Source: Cryptomeria japonica (Eukaryota; Streptophyta; Pinopsida; Cupressales; Cupressaceae). Taken from it: a stretch of 64,000 nt of DNA. Both the position numbers and the translations under genes were made by a program. The stretch is taken from positions 911,593,009-911,657,008 of the forward strand of contig NC_081414.1 of assembly GCF_030272615.1 (NCBI RefSeq), read 5' to 3'. Of the stretch, positions 10,554 to 22,056 are shown piece by piece. The notes below the pieces were generated by a model. The model made no database searches. It saw only the letters and a program-made list of their open reading frames with translations, and had not been told where the DNA came from. How positions within the stretch are numbered: the first letter of the stretch is position 1; the number at the start of each line of letters is the position of its first letter.

Positions 10554-12001
10554 TGTTGGCATTTCAATAAGGATATTGAGAAGGTTGTTGGAGATTATTG
10601 ATATAACTGAAGAATGATGATTACTATCTTAATAATATTATTTTGTCATTGATGTCAAGAAATTGATTCTCTGATTCAGTATGATGTTTCCATATCTTGA
10701 GAAGTATGTTTTGATGAGTATTAAGAGGTCGGTAAGTGACATAGAAAGAATGTGATAATGAAGGGGAATAATAAGTTATTCAATGGGCAACTATTTCTGA
10801 GTTAGACAATGATGAGATCATGTTGTTTTGATTGTTTTGATATCCTACATATGTTGTTGATTATAAGTTTAATACTGTACTATGTCACCGAGCAAAGAAC
10901 CTAGTCGGTAAACCCTAAGGTTATCGATATTGGTTAAAGAAGGCAAAATGTCTATCGAGTGAAGTTTAGTATTTACCGAGTAACAACCGAGTTATAATAG
11001 ATCGCATTGGATGAATAAAAGCATTATTTAATGAAAGATGTTGATGAGATGGAGATGAATATATGATTGGTATGTCGCGCAAGAAGTTTGTTGAGGATCA
11101 ACGACATGGAAAATCAAGAGGAAGATCTACAGCACAGATTGAACCACAATAACCTAGCACAAGTTCCAAGGAAGGAATGCAAGTTCCAATGTGAGGTAAA
11201 ACATTTTTCAGATCGAAGGATACATTGAACCTAGTCAATTTGAAGATCTGATGGCTAAGATTGATCATGAGAAATGTGATCAAGGAGATTAAGCGGTTAG
11301 AAATTGTTTATAAATAAGGAATTGTTGATGAACAATGTATGCGAGCAAATGTATGCACAATTATGCTACAGTAATATTTACCAAGCACAGAAGCTTGAAG
11401 ATCTGATTGAAGAACAGATTGAGAAGCCCAGCAAGCCCAACAAGGGACAAGATAAGTCTTATGATAGGATTGTTTTGAGCAAATAGAATCTGCTTTAGCA
11501 TTTCAGATGTGAAGTTGCAGATATATATTATTACTATTATTTATTTTGTAAGTGACAAGAAATCTCTTAACCGAATGGACTTAATAGTCTTATTTGTAAA
11601 CCCTCTAGCAAGTTAACATTCTAAATGAGTATTTGAAATCTTTTGACAAGGTCACTTCTAAGAAAGTGCAAGACTCTAACAAGTCTGAGGGAAATCCCTT
11701 AACCGGATCACATCTAGCAATGTGTTTGTAATATTTAATAGGATTAGCTTTTAACCGAGCATACTCTAGAAGGGTATATTTCTTAGTGGGTCCGAAATCC
11801 CACAGTGGTTTTTCCTTATTTGGGTTTCCACGTTAAATCTAGTGTTAAATGTGTTATGATGTTTTAAGTGTATCTGTTTATGAGTATTGAATGATTTACA
11901 GTCATAGATGCATATCAGTAAAGGCTACTAAGGTTGAATCTGTTGAATATATTGAAGATTAAGTTTTTATGATTCACCCCCCCCTCTCATCTTAACTAAC
12001 A
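10554..12001 (+). repeat. 3' LTR of element A
   Basis: 1448 bp, TGTTGGCATTTC to CTTAACTAACA. Contains ACCGAG repeats at 10974-11000, a TATA box at 11309-11316 and a C-run near the 3' end. The flank after it (GGCAC) should match the missing left flank of the original 5' LTR. Confidence 0.88.
11309..11316 (+). promoter_or_regulatory. TATA box in the 3' LTR of element A
   Basis: TATAAATA in the context TTGTTTATAAATA, conserved at the same place in the LTRs of I (26098-26105) and F (35618-35625, 41815-41822). Probable start of the U3-driven transcript. Confidence 0.6.
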
Positions 12002-13084
12002 GGCACCAAAGATGTGTGTGTGAAAAGTGGACCTGTATTTGTATCTGAATACACAACACTTCAATTAAGTCATTAGATGCATGGTTAGTAAATCAATAAT
12101 CAGTGAACAATAAAACCATAACAAAATGACTCATTGCCTTCTAGTAGATGCGAGTTTAGATTGCTCTCAGATTGTTAAGCTATCCAGTGACTAGACAACA
12201 CCTAAACGAAAGATTTTTATCTATATGAGCATGGATTTAAGCTAGATGAATGCAAGATTAATCTAACATGATTTAAACAATAAATGAGCTAAGTGATTTA
12301 AACAATATGAAATAAATAATATGCAATATCTCAATGCAAATTATCAATGAACCTAGAGCAAAAATGGCATAATAACAATATATTCTCTAGGATTTTCGAA
12401 TGAGATGAGAGCCTGAATTTATAGAAAATTCAGAAAGAAACCAAAGGTTAAGATCAAATGATGATGAGCGGTCAAGATTTTCCAAGAGGAAGCACAATCT
12501 AGGTGAATTGATGTGATTGGATGCTTTTCTCAGTTTTAAAGGAAATTGAACTAAAATTAAGATAAAATCAAGAAAGAATTGATTTATTCTCTATTTCATT
12601 CAATTTTAAGATTTAATTGTTTTAATTACTTTCTTTGAGATTATCTATCAATTTTTAATTTGTTTTTTTCAAGATTATCTCCAATTGATTTCTTTTTCTC
12701 AATTTTTTATTCTTTCTTGGTCAATTAATTCCTTTTTTTGATTTATTTCCATTTTTGAAGATTTGTGCTCATAATTTCCAATTCCTCTTCCTTGATTTGT
12801 TTCCTTTTTTGAATATTTATGGCGAATTGATTTATTTAATTAAATATGCCAGGATATTTAATAAAATAAATAAGATAATTGTTTAAAAATGATTTACTTG
12901 GAATGATCAATTAATTAAATAAATATTTAATTAATATTGAGTGATTAATTTTGCCATGTGACATTTGATGATTTTAGAATTAATTGTGTGCTCAAGATTT
13001 ATTTAATTGCCTTTGGTTAGGACCTTAGTGATGTTGTCGAGATTAGGGGCCCATGGTTTAGATGACCATTTTTAGGGTATTACA
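12002..13084 (-). repeat. Element L: LTR fragment interrupted by element A
   Basis: On the minus strand it begins TGTAATACCCTAAAAATGG, a typical plant LTR start, and carries no coding sequence. T-rich in the middle. It splits the 3' LTR of G: homology to G's 5' LTR resumes at 13085. Its other end lies beyond A, outside the window. It could be a solo LTR. Confidence 0.5.
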
Positions 13085-13191
13085 CTACTAAGGTCTATGG
13101 GGACCAAAATGCATAATAGTGGGGATTCTAAGCCTATATGGCAGCGTTACATAGGAAGATCACTTCATTTTTTCTAGGTGATAACAATAGC
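13085..13191 (-). repeat. Remnant of the 3' LTR of element G
   Basis: 107 bp matching 51167-51271 (ACCTCAGTAG...CACCTA orientation), ending TAACA at 13191. The rest was displaced by L and A. Confidence 0.8.
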
Positions 13192-13229
13192 TCTGACTGG
13201 GGATGTATACCCCTAGCGGGTATAGCAAG

Positions 13230-14520
13230 AATCCAGTTTTCTCTGTGAAAGAAGATAGAGAGGAAAAAAATTATAGGAAAATGGAATGGTATAATACACG
13301 GGGATAAAACCTAAACTACTACATGTGGATAATAATCAAGAGAAAAATCCTTTCAAGAATTGTCCATGTGCTAGTAATTCCATATTTTCACCTTCCATAT
13401 TTTGTAAAAAATATGATTCTGCTCCATTCTTCCCTGTGATGACAAAAGGACCAATCCATAGGGATTCAAACTTACCATGAATTCCTTTGTCCTAATTTTC
13501 TACATTCCACATAAGAACTAACTCACCTTCTTGAAACTTCTTGTCTTTAGCCCTCTTCTCATATAGGTACTTTGTCTTTTGTTGTATCTTTATATTATTA
13601 TTTTGTGCCTCTAGCCTGACCTCATCCAATTCTACAAGTTGTTCCATTCTCTCTTACATTGGCTCAGGGACATCCAAACCTTCCTCGATTATGAATTTGT
13701 GCATAGGTAAGAGATTGTTCATATACATCCTTGCTTGTGTTCCATAAACCAATTCAAATGGATATTTGCATGTAGCCTTCTTAATTGTGATCCTATCTGC
13801 CCACAATGAAAGTCTGATTTTTGAGTCTCAACATCTTTTATTTTGTCCCAACATTTTCTTGATTATCTTCATTTTGTTTTTATTGTTGGATTCAACTTGT
13901 CCATTTTCTTAGGGTTGGTAGGGTGATGAATATAGAATATTAATTCCATGGCTACTACAAAATGAAGTGAACTCATCTGAATGAAAACTCATTCCATAAT
14001 CCACAGTGGTCCTGGCAGGCACTCTAAATTTGGTTATTATATGGTCCACCATAAATTTTATTACTACCTTGCTTGTGGCCTATTTAGTAGGAATTGCTTC
14101 AACCTACTTTGTGAAATAGTCAGTGGCAACCAAAATCCATCGGTGCCCTCCACTAGATTTGTTTGAGATTTATCCTATAAAATCCATCCCCCATTGGCTG
14201 AAAGGTGCTTCTATGTACATTGGTCTCAGAGGCAAGGCTCCTTGGTATTTCAATTTCCCTGAGAACCTTTGACAGGGTTCACATTTTCTCACATAATTAT
14301 GTCCATTGTTAAAAACACTAGCCCAATAGTATCCAGACTTGAGTACCTTGTGAGTTGTAGTTTTGGGCCGAAAAATGTCCTCCATAGACACTAGAATGCA
14401 TTTATTCTAAAAATTTCTAACATTGTTCCACATCCAAATATAGAAGTAATAATCCATCCTTATTCTTCCAATATAGGCCACCCTCAAGGATTAGATATTT
14501 AGTAGCCTACAGTTTCAATG
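13230..14520 (-). pseudogene. int: Integrase of element G (Gypsy)
   Basis: Minus strand from about 14520: YGGHFS, then the HHCC-type zinc region with NGHNYVRKCEPCQR, then the core start SQWGMDFIG (first catalytic Asp). Around 13900 come PYQPQENGQVE (catalytic Glu) and VYGTQARM. The C-terminal part carries KGIHGKFESLWIGPFVI, the GPF/Y module of Gypsy integrases. Several frameshifts and stops. Would catalyse cDNA insertion; here non-functional. No chromodomain could be recognised at the end. The pieces immediately follow the RNase H, as in normal Gypsy order. Confidence 0.8.
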
Positions 14521-15194
14521 TCCTCTTCTGATTTTCATTTAGTCCTTTCCAACATGTCATATTGTTTTAGTATACTATCTTATACCATGGTGTTCTCTCA
14601 ATGCTCAGGATGATGTTGTTTAGCTCCCAGTTATTTACTTGTGTTGGTTCCAAATTTGATTCTTCCATTAACTTGGCCAATCCCTGCCCTCTAACTAACT
14701 TAGTGATCTAGATGTCTATGTTGAACTCTTGGATTTGATTTATCCACCTGCATCTTCCAATCACTTATGTCTCTCTAAAAATGTCTTTTACTGCCGCATT
14801 TGGGACATAAGCTATGATTTCTGCACCAACTAAATATAGCTTACAAATTTTTACAGCCTTAACCACAGCATATGCTTATTTCTCATTTATATCATATTTT
14901 AGCTCAACATCTTAGAGAGACTTACTAAAAAAAACTATAGGCTTTTCATGCCCCCCTTCATTCCTCTGCAACATAACAACAACTATATTATTACAAGAAG
15001 CATAGGAGAATATTTGAAATGGCTTACCAAAATCAGGTGATTTCAAAACAGGAGCTTCTTTGATGGCCCTCTTGATATCCATAAGTGCATCTATTGCTTT
15101 GGATGTCCAATTAATCACTACTCCCTTCTTCAACATCTTAGATATTCATTTGACAATTTCGGCAAAGTTTGAAATGAATCTCCTAACAAAATTA
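14521..15194 (-). pseudogene. rh: RT end and RNase H of element G (Gypsy)
   Basis: Minus strand: VINWTSKAIDALMDIKRAIK then APVLKSPDFGKPFQIFSYAS and EKPIVFFSKSL, the classic Gypsy RT-RNase H junction. Then YDINEKQAYAVVKAVK and IIAYVPNAAVKDI, followed by the linker to integrase. The frame begins abruptly at 15194 because element H is inserted here; the upstream part is at 34797-34908 and 42618-43330. Stops are present. Would remove the RNA template. Confidence 0.82.
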
Positions 15195-16289
15195 TGTTGG
15201 TATTATGGATGTGTTGCATTGGTTTTGTCATTAATGTCAACACTTATCAACACTTATCCTTCTGGAGATCTTTGATTATGTTGAACTGGCACATTATGTT
15301 CACCGACAAGTTTAGTGACTTATGCATAGTCACCGATATTTGGTTTATCGGCAGGTTATATTGTTCATCGGCACTAATGATGACTTGTTATCATCTAGAG
15401 ATCACTTGGTTATGTTGAAGACATGGTTTGGACACTTAGTTTTGGTATTTTGGTTATTGGTCTAATCGGGTTGACATATTTGTTGTTACTAGCAAATTGG
15501 TCTAGGTTATGGACCGGCTTGCATTATCTATTCCACATCAGCACGACATGTTATGGAGATGATTTAATCAATTGGTATTGTTGTAATTGCATTGAGCCGA
15601 CATGATGCATCACATCTTGACTTATTTGTAATTGATTTTATTGTAATATTCTTAATTAGCCGACCTACAAATTTGGTCTTGGGTCTTGGTATATATGTAA
15701 GATCTCATTTATGAGATGATGTAATAAGGTAGAAGAAATTTATAGAACAGAGAGAAAGTATATGTTTATGGTATTGTAACATGGTATGTGCGAATATAGA
15801 AGATCATATGAGCAGACCATAGAGAAGGTGATTATCAGAGCTTAACTGGTGCTGAATCTAGCATTGGAGATGGTACTTTGAGCAATACATTATCATTGAT
15901 TTTAATCCTCCAATTGTAGTCAATGTGACTCTTATTTTGTGATTGTGCAGTGAGTTCTAGGCGGTTGGCCTTTCTGCATGTGTAGACCCAATTTATGCAC
16001 ACATACTATCTGCAGTAGAATCATTTGATTATGGGTAAGGTTTCCCACCATGGTTTTTCCCCTTACAAAGTTTCCACATACAAATCTATGTGTTATGTGT
16101 TGTGGATGTTGTTTATCTTTCTGTTTCATGCATTAAGTTTCACCAATATTAATATTAATTGTTAATCTGTTAACCAGCATTATCTTTGGTTTACCGGTAT
16201 TATGTATCAAGTTTGATTAAGTTATATTTGGGTTGAAATTAATAGACAACTGATTCACTCCCCCTCTCAGTTGCCTCCGGGTCCTAATA
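15195..16289 (+). repeat. 5' LTR of element H
   Basis: 1095 bp, ending CCTAATA where the 3' LTR ends CCTAACA (C to T). TATA box (TATATATG) at 15690-15697. Small ORFs here are not genes. Confidence 0.9.
15690..15697 (+). promoter_or_regulatory. TATA box in the 5' LTR of element H
   Basis: TATATATG, conserved in the 3' LTR at 34185-34192, followed by GTAAGATCTCATTTATGAG in both copies. Confidence 0.5.
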
Positions 16290-16291
16290 AT

Positions 16292-16303
16292 TGGTATCAA
16301 AGC
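16292..16303 (+). promoter_or_regulatory. Primer-binding site of element H
   Basis: TGGTATCAAAGC, one base different from the TGGTATCAGAGC of the other elements. Two bases after the LTR. Confidence 0.85.
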
Positions 16304-16346
16304 CTAATCCTCTTTTTGCAGAAGTTTAACAACTTGAGGAGATTCT

Positions 16347-17430
16347 ATGGAAATTAACTTTTTAGGAAGGACAGTCTGAAACTTGATGGAACTAACTATG
16401 GTATATGGAAGATTAGAATGGAGACACATCTAAATTGCATTGGAAAAGACATATGGGATGTTACAAAGAATAGCTATGTTGGTCCTACACCAAATCAACC
16501 TAATCCACCAACATTGGGTAAGGATAAAAAGAATGATTGCAAAGCAAGAGAAGCACTCTTGAATGCCTTGTCAGATCAGTAAATCATGGGATTATGAGAC
16601 ATTGAATGAAGGAGATACCACTACCAAAATTGCAAAACTGGAATGCTTCCGGGTCAGGTATGAAAATCTAAAAATGGAAGAAGATGAAAGAATTTTTTCT
16701 TTTATGGAAAGGGTTAATGAAATTGTTTTGGGAATACAATGATGTGGAGGTTCCTTAATAAGTGAAGATGAAATTGTTTCTAAATTTTTTAGAGCAATTC
16801 CACCAGCATGCAAAATGAAAGTAACTGCTATTAATGAGTTGAGAACAATGTCTAATACATCAATATCTAGAGATACCTTGGTTGGAAAACTTTCAGCATT
16901 TGAGCTTGAAGAATTTGGTCTTGTTGCTACAATTAAAACAAATTTAGCCTTCAAAGCATCATCATTTGCATCATCATCATCATCATCTGATAAATATGAT
17001 TGGAAAGCACTTCATGCAAGAGAACTTGAAGATATCAGGAAGGAAAAATGAAGAATTGGAAGAACTTGAAGCACTATTTGCAAGGAAAATGCCTAAAGGT
17101 CCTATTGGAAGTAAATATGAAGGTAAAGCACCATTTAAATGTTTTAACTGCAATAAAGTTGGTCATATGGCATCTAGATGTCCTGATAGACATGCAAGAT
17201 TCAGAGAAGAAGCTAAAAGAAAATACAAGCCTAACCTTGAATATCAGAGATACAGATTTAAGAAGAATAGAGACAAATCATGTTACTATGATGATGAAGG
17301 AGTTATTGATGATTCTAATGAAGAACCGATAGACAATGGATGGGATTTTGCTGCAATAATAGAATATCAACCAGCACCTACTGTTCCACCGGTAGAGCAA
17401 GCCCTGGCAGCTAAAATTGAAGAAAATGAT
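16347..17430 (+). pseudogene. gag: Gag of element H
   Basis: Start ATG at 16347 (MEINFLGRTV). Frames break repeatedly: NYGIWKIRMETHLNCIGKDI (frame shifted) then YETLNEGDTTTKIAKLECFR, MKVTAINELRTMSNTSISRD and KLSAFELEEFG, all typical of Copia UBN2 capsid proteins. A TCA repeat at 16970-16990 codes a serine run. Zinc knuckle CFNCNKVGHMASRC at about 17140-17180 is intact. At least one stop and two frameshifts. It packages element RNA in intact relatives. Confidence 0.8.
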
Positions 17431-18660
17431 GAATGGATTATAGATTCTAGATATTCACACCATATGACTAGTGATAAAAGTAAATTCTTATCTTTTCAGG
17501 AATACAATGGAGATCTAGTAAGATTTGGGGATGACAAAGCTTGTTGGATCAGAGGAAAAGGCACTATATCTTTTAATGGTAAGCACAATATTGACAACAT
17601 TTATCATGTTGAAGGTTTGAAGCATAATCTTTTGAGTGTTGGTCAATTAGTTGAAAAAGGATTTCAGTTACAATTCAAGAATGGTAAATACAAAATCATG
17701 AATAGAACGGGTTTGGAGATTGCAACCGGTAATCAGACTAAAGGTAATATCTTTCATTTCAATAACAATGAAAAGACATGCTTGATTGCACATAGTGATG
17801 ACAGTTGGTTATGGCATAAAAGACGTTGTCATGTGAATTTTGATTGCATTATAAAAATTAGTTCATCTAAGGTAGTAAGGGATTTACCTAAGATTGTAAA
17901 CCCTCATAATCCGGTATGTAAGGAATGTCAAATGGGAAAGCAAGTTAGAACAACTTTTAAGAGTATTTCTGAGAAATCCACTAATGTTCTCGATTTAATT
18001 CATACTGACTTGTGTGGTCCAACAAGAACAAGAAGTCTATAGGGAGATAGATACTTTATGTTAATCATTGATGATTATTCTAGAATGTGTTGGGTTACTT
18101 TTTTTAGGGAGAAATCAGAAGCTTTTGGGAAATTCAAATTATTCAAAGCAATGGTAGAGGATGAAACTGGTAAGAAAACCAAATGTTTAAAATCAGATCA
18201 AGGAGGCGAATTTACATCTAAGGAGTTTAATACATTTTGTGAAGTGAATGGAATTAGAAGACAACTATCAGCACCCCAGACACCTCAGCAAAATGGAGTT
18301 GTGGAAAGGAAGAACATAAATATTCTAGATGCATCTAGAAGCATGATATCAAAAGCAAATCTACCTCATGTGTATTGGAGAGAAGCAGTGAATACATCGA
18401 TTTACACTTTCAACAGAGTTCACATCAAGGTGAAACTGGTAAGACACCTTATGAATTATGGTTTGGTAATATTCCTACTCTTATATATTTCAGAATATTT
18501 GGAAGCAAATGCTACATTAGGAGAGATGAGTATATTGGCAAATTTGATCCTAGAAGTGATGAAAGTATATTTCTTGGTTATTCATCTAAGAGCAAAGCAT
18601 ATAGATGTTTTAATAAAAGATTGCAGAAAATCATTGAGAGTGCAAATGTGAAGATAGATG
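17431..18660 (+). pseudogene. pr-int: Protease and integrase of element H
   Basis: Protease site reads DSRYSHHMTSDKSKF (Gly to Arg and Cys to Tyr in the usual DSGCSHHMT), so inactive. Then the pre-integrase zinc region (LWHKRRCHV, CKECQMGKQ), core Asp in HTDLCGP, TAG at 18040, second Asp in SDQGGEF, Glu in VVERKN. A frameshift near 18430 moves the rest (GKTPYELWFGN, FLGYSSKSKAYRCF) to another frame. Order and motifs are ordinary for Copia. Confidence 0.82.
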
Positions 18661-20590
18661 AACACTTTAGAGGAAATTCAAGGTCTATGGATCCTGAATC
18701 GGCAGTTGAGATGATCACAAATGAACCTATACAGAGTGCACCAGTACAAAATGTTGATCCAGTCACACCGACATCATCAGAGAATTCCACAGTGACTGAA
18801 GAATAGCAGCAAGTGAACATACCCAGGTATGTAAGACTAAATCACTCTGAAAGTCAAATAATTGGGAATAAGTATCAAGGATTTATGACAAGAGAAAGAC
18901 TGGCAAATGAAGAGGTATGTTTAATTTCTCAAATTGAACCAGCATCTGTTATTAAGGCATGCGAAGATAAACATTGGATTAAAGATATGGAAGATGAATT
19001 AGAACAAATTGAAAAGAACAATACATGGACATTGGTTCCCTGGCCTAAAGATAAAAATGTAATTGGAACTAAATGGGTATTCATAGATAAACTTCATGAA
19101 TATGGTAAGGTAATAAAAAACAAACCAAGATTAGTGTGTAAAGGATATTCACAGAAAGGAAATTCATTACAATGAAACCTTTGCACCGGTAGCCAGAATT
19201 GAGGCCGTCAGATTATTTCTTACATTTGCAGCCCACAAGAACTATAAAGTATATCAAATGGATGTAAAATGTGCATTTTTGAATAGTGATCTTGAAGAGG
19301 AAGTTTACATTGAACAACCTGATGGATTTTCATTGACAAGTGATGAAGAAATGGTTTGTAGATTAAGGAAAGCTTTATATGGATTGAAACAAGCTCCTAG
19401 AGCTTGGTATGCTAGATTGGACAAATATCTTTTGAAGTTTAGTTACACTAAATGTAATGCTAACAACAACTTATATTTCAAAGTGACTAATGAAGACATC
19501 TTCGTTATTGAAGTTTTTGTTGATGACATTATTTTTGGAAGAGAAGATGGATTGTGTAAAGACTTTACTAATAAGATGTAGGAAGAATTTGAAATGTCTA
19601 TGATTGAAGAGATAAAAAAAAAATTAGGTTTGTAGATTTCACAAATTGATAAAGGAATATTCATATGTCAAACAAAGTACCTAAAGGAACTACTGAAAAA
19701 ATTTGGTATGGAAAACTCTAAACTGGTAAGTACTCCTATGACTAACTACAACTGATAAAATGTCATTGAAGGATGATTCAGTTCTTGTCAATCCAACAAG
19801 ATACAAATCTATGATTGGAGATTTATTGTATTTGACACAAACAAGACCTAATATAATGAATGCAATGTGTATCATTTCTAGATTTCAGAGTAATTCTAGA
19901 GAAAATCATGAATCAGCAGTGAGAAGGATTTTTCGGTATCTACAAGGCACAAAAAATCTTGGTTTATGGTATCCTAAAGATTAAAATTTTGATTTATGTG
20001 CATACACCAATGCTAATTGGACAAGAGATTTAGATGACAAAAAGAGCACCATCGGTGAGGCATTCTTTCTTGGTAGCAAATTGATTTCATGGTTGAGCAA
20101 GAAATAGAGTTGTACATCATTATCAACAATAGAATCAGAATATGTTGCAGCAGCAACTAATTGTACTCAGGTATTATGGATTAAGAAAATGTTGAAGGAC
20201 ATAAAGATAAAATGCAAAGAACCCATAATCATTTACTGTGATAATTCAACATCAATTGATATATCTAAGAATCCGGTATTTCACTCTAAAACTAAATATG
20301 TTTCTATTAAATATAATTTTCTGAAAGAGAATGTTGAAGCAAAAGAAGTGAGATTGGTTTATGTGAATACTAAAGAGCACATTGCAGATATCTTTACCAA
20401 GCCTTTGCCGAAGGAAACTTTTGAACATCTTAGAGAGAAGCTTGGGGTTATACCCTCACCGGTAGAGACTTTAACAGTTGATATTTGGCATCAAACCGAT
20501 AGAATTTACAGAGAAACCTTTTTTCCGGCTTTGATGGAGGAGAGCTACTTCTCAGGGGGAGTAGTTGGAGAAGTTGGTTATTGTAACTAG
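18661..20590 (+). pseudogene. rt-rh: Reverse transcriptase and RNase H of element H
   Basis: Acidic linker with a TAG at 18804, then TWTLVPWPKDKNVIGTKWVF, a frameshift near 19165, MDVKCAFLNSDLEEEVYIEQ, ALYGLKQAPRAWY and the catalytic VFVDDIIFG. A TAG at 19579 and a further frame break near 19755 follow. RNase H has YTNANWTRDLDDKKST, WLSKK-stop, ESEYVAAATNCTQ and ADIFTKPLPKETFEHL. Not functional. The family differs from A/F/I in sequence although it has the same order. Confidence 0.82.
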
Positions 20591-20711
20591 TTTTATGAGT
20601 TGGTTGTATCTGGTATTTTTATTGCTTTGGCATTTGATATCAAAGGGAGAGACATATCTATGGAAAAACAACATTATCCTTTGGGGAGAGATTATTCATT
20701 GGGGGAGAGAT
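20591..20711 (+). other. 3' untranslated region of element H, left part
   Basis: No gene. Contains TTTGGCATTTGATATCAAAG and GGGGAGAGA purine blocks. Element I is inserted after GAGAT at 20707-20711; the region resumes at 26814. Confidence 0.6.
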
Positions 20712-21447
20712 TGTTGCCAATATTGCATTATAACAGACAATGAAAGATTGTTGGCATTTCAATAAGGATATTGAGAAGGTTATTGATGATTATTGATATA
20801 ACTGATTAAAGATGTTTACTGTCTTGATATTATTATTTTGTCATTGATGTCAAGAAATTGATTTTCTAATTCAGTATGATGTTGCCATATCTTGAGAAGT
20901 ATTATTTGAAGAATATAAAGATGTCGATAAAAGACACAGGAAAGAATATGATGAATAAGATATTCAATGGGCAACTATTACCGAGTCAGACAATGATGAG
21001 ATCATGATGTTTAGATTGTTTTAACATCATACATATGTTGTAAATTGTAAAGGTTAATACTATACTATGTTATCAAGCAAGGAACCCAGTCGGTAAACCC
21101 TAAGGTTATCTCTATCGGTTAATGAAGCCGGAATGTCTACCGAGTGAAGTTTAGTATTTACCGAGTTGTTACTGAGTTGTAACCGAGCTATAATAGAATG
21201 CATTAAATGTTTGCATGTGTTATTTAATGAAGGAAGCTGATGAGCTGGAACTGATTGAATGATTGGTATGTCGTGCATGAAGTTTGTTAAGAATCTAAGG
21301 CAATGAAAAGTCGGCATGAAGATCTACAGTGCAGATTGAACCGCAATACCCTAGCACAAGTTCCAAGAAATATATGCAAGTTCCTAGGTAGGGTAAAACA
21401 TTTTCAGATCGAAAGAGGCATTGAACCTGGACAAGATCAAAGATCTG
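20712..21447 (+). repeat. Truncated 5' LTR of element I
   Basis: Matches the start of the 3' LTR (25272 onward) up to AAAGATCTG, where it joins gag. About 770 bp of the LTR, including the TATA box, is missing. Confidence 0.85.
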
Positions 21448-22056
21448 CAAGAAGAGTTTGAAGCACTATTAGCCAAAAGGTTACCGAGAGGCAAATGTAA
21501 GTATAAAGGAAAGCTACCTTTGAAATGTTTCAATTGTGATAAGATAGGACATATGGCTTCTAACTGTCCTCACAAAGATTCTACTGAAAAGAGAGATTAC
21601 TGAGATGACATACAGAAAGACAATCATTACAGAGGACACCGAGACTTCAGAAGAAGAGATAGAAAGACATGTTTAATAGCTGATGAGGAATCCAATGATG
21701 ATAAATCAGATGAGACTGATACAGAGGAAGTAGTTTATATGGCTATCAAAGATGGATCAGATGAAGAAAGGTATGAAGAAAAAGCCCTAATATCTCACAT
21801 AAACACTAAAGATTCTTGGATCATAGATAGTGGATGCTCACATCATATGACAGGAGATAAACACAAGTTTGTTATATTAGAAGATTATGATGGAGGCTAT
21901 GTTAGATTTGGTAATGATGCACCATGTCCAGTGAAAGGTAAAGGATCTATAACACTTCTTGACAATGCAAGATGCAATGATGTTTATTGGGTTGAAGGTT
22001 TGAAATACAATTTGTTGAGTCTAGCACAACTAAACAACACAGGTTACCGAATATAA
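21448..22056 (+). pseudogene. gag-pr: C-terminal gag and protease of element I
   Basis: Begins inside gag at QEEFEALLAKRLPRG, directly after LTR sequence, so it has no start codon of its own. The zinc knuckle CFNCDKIGHMASNC is complete. A TGA at 21601 breaks it, then the protease has an intact DSGCSHHMTGDKHKF and YVRFGNDAPCPVKG. Ends in TAA at 22054-22056, which element A also has (7371-7373) and F does not (GAA). Confidence 0.85.

Larger units (their letters stand above)
5642..12001 (+). mobile_element. Element A: Ty1/Copia retrotransposon with 5' LTR truncated by element B
   Basis: Plus strand: partial 5' LTR (5642-5930), PBS (5933-5944), gag-protease (5994-7307), integrase and RT-RNase H (7308-10178), PPT (10542-10553), full 3' LTR (10554-12001). 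The 289-bp overlap of its two LTRs differs at roughly a dozen positions, so it is moderately old. It belongs to the same broad family as F and I but its LTR end (CTTAACTAACA) differs from theirs. It lies in LTR fragment L. Its left target duplication is outside the window. Confidence 0.9.

Noticed and set aside
12002-13084. Small ORFs and A+T-rich blocks as a host gene
   Set aside because: No extended reading frame. The TGTAATACCC end and position in G's LTR indicate LTR sequence.
16966-16990. Poly-His start of a 358-residue ORF in element H
   Set aside because: It reads a TCA repeat out of frame. The gag frame there gives a serine run, and the ORF becomes real only after the frameshift.
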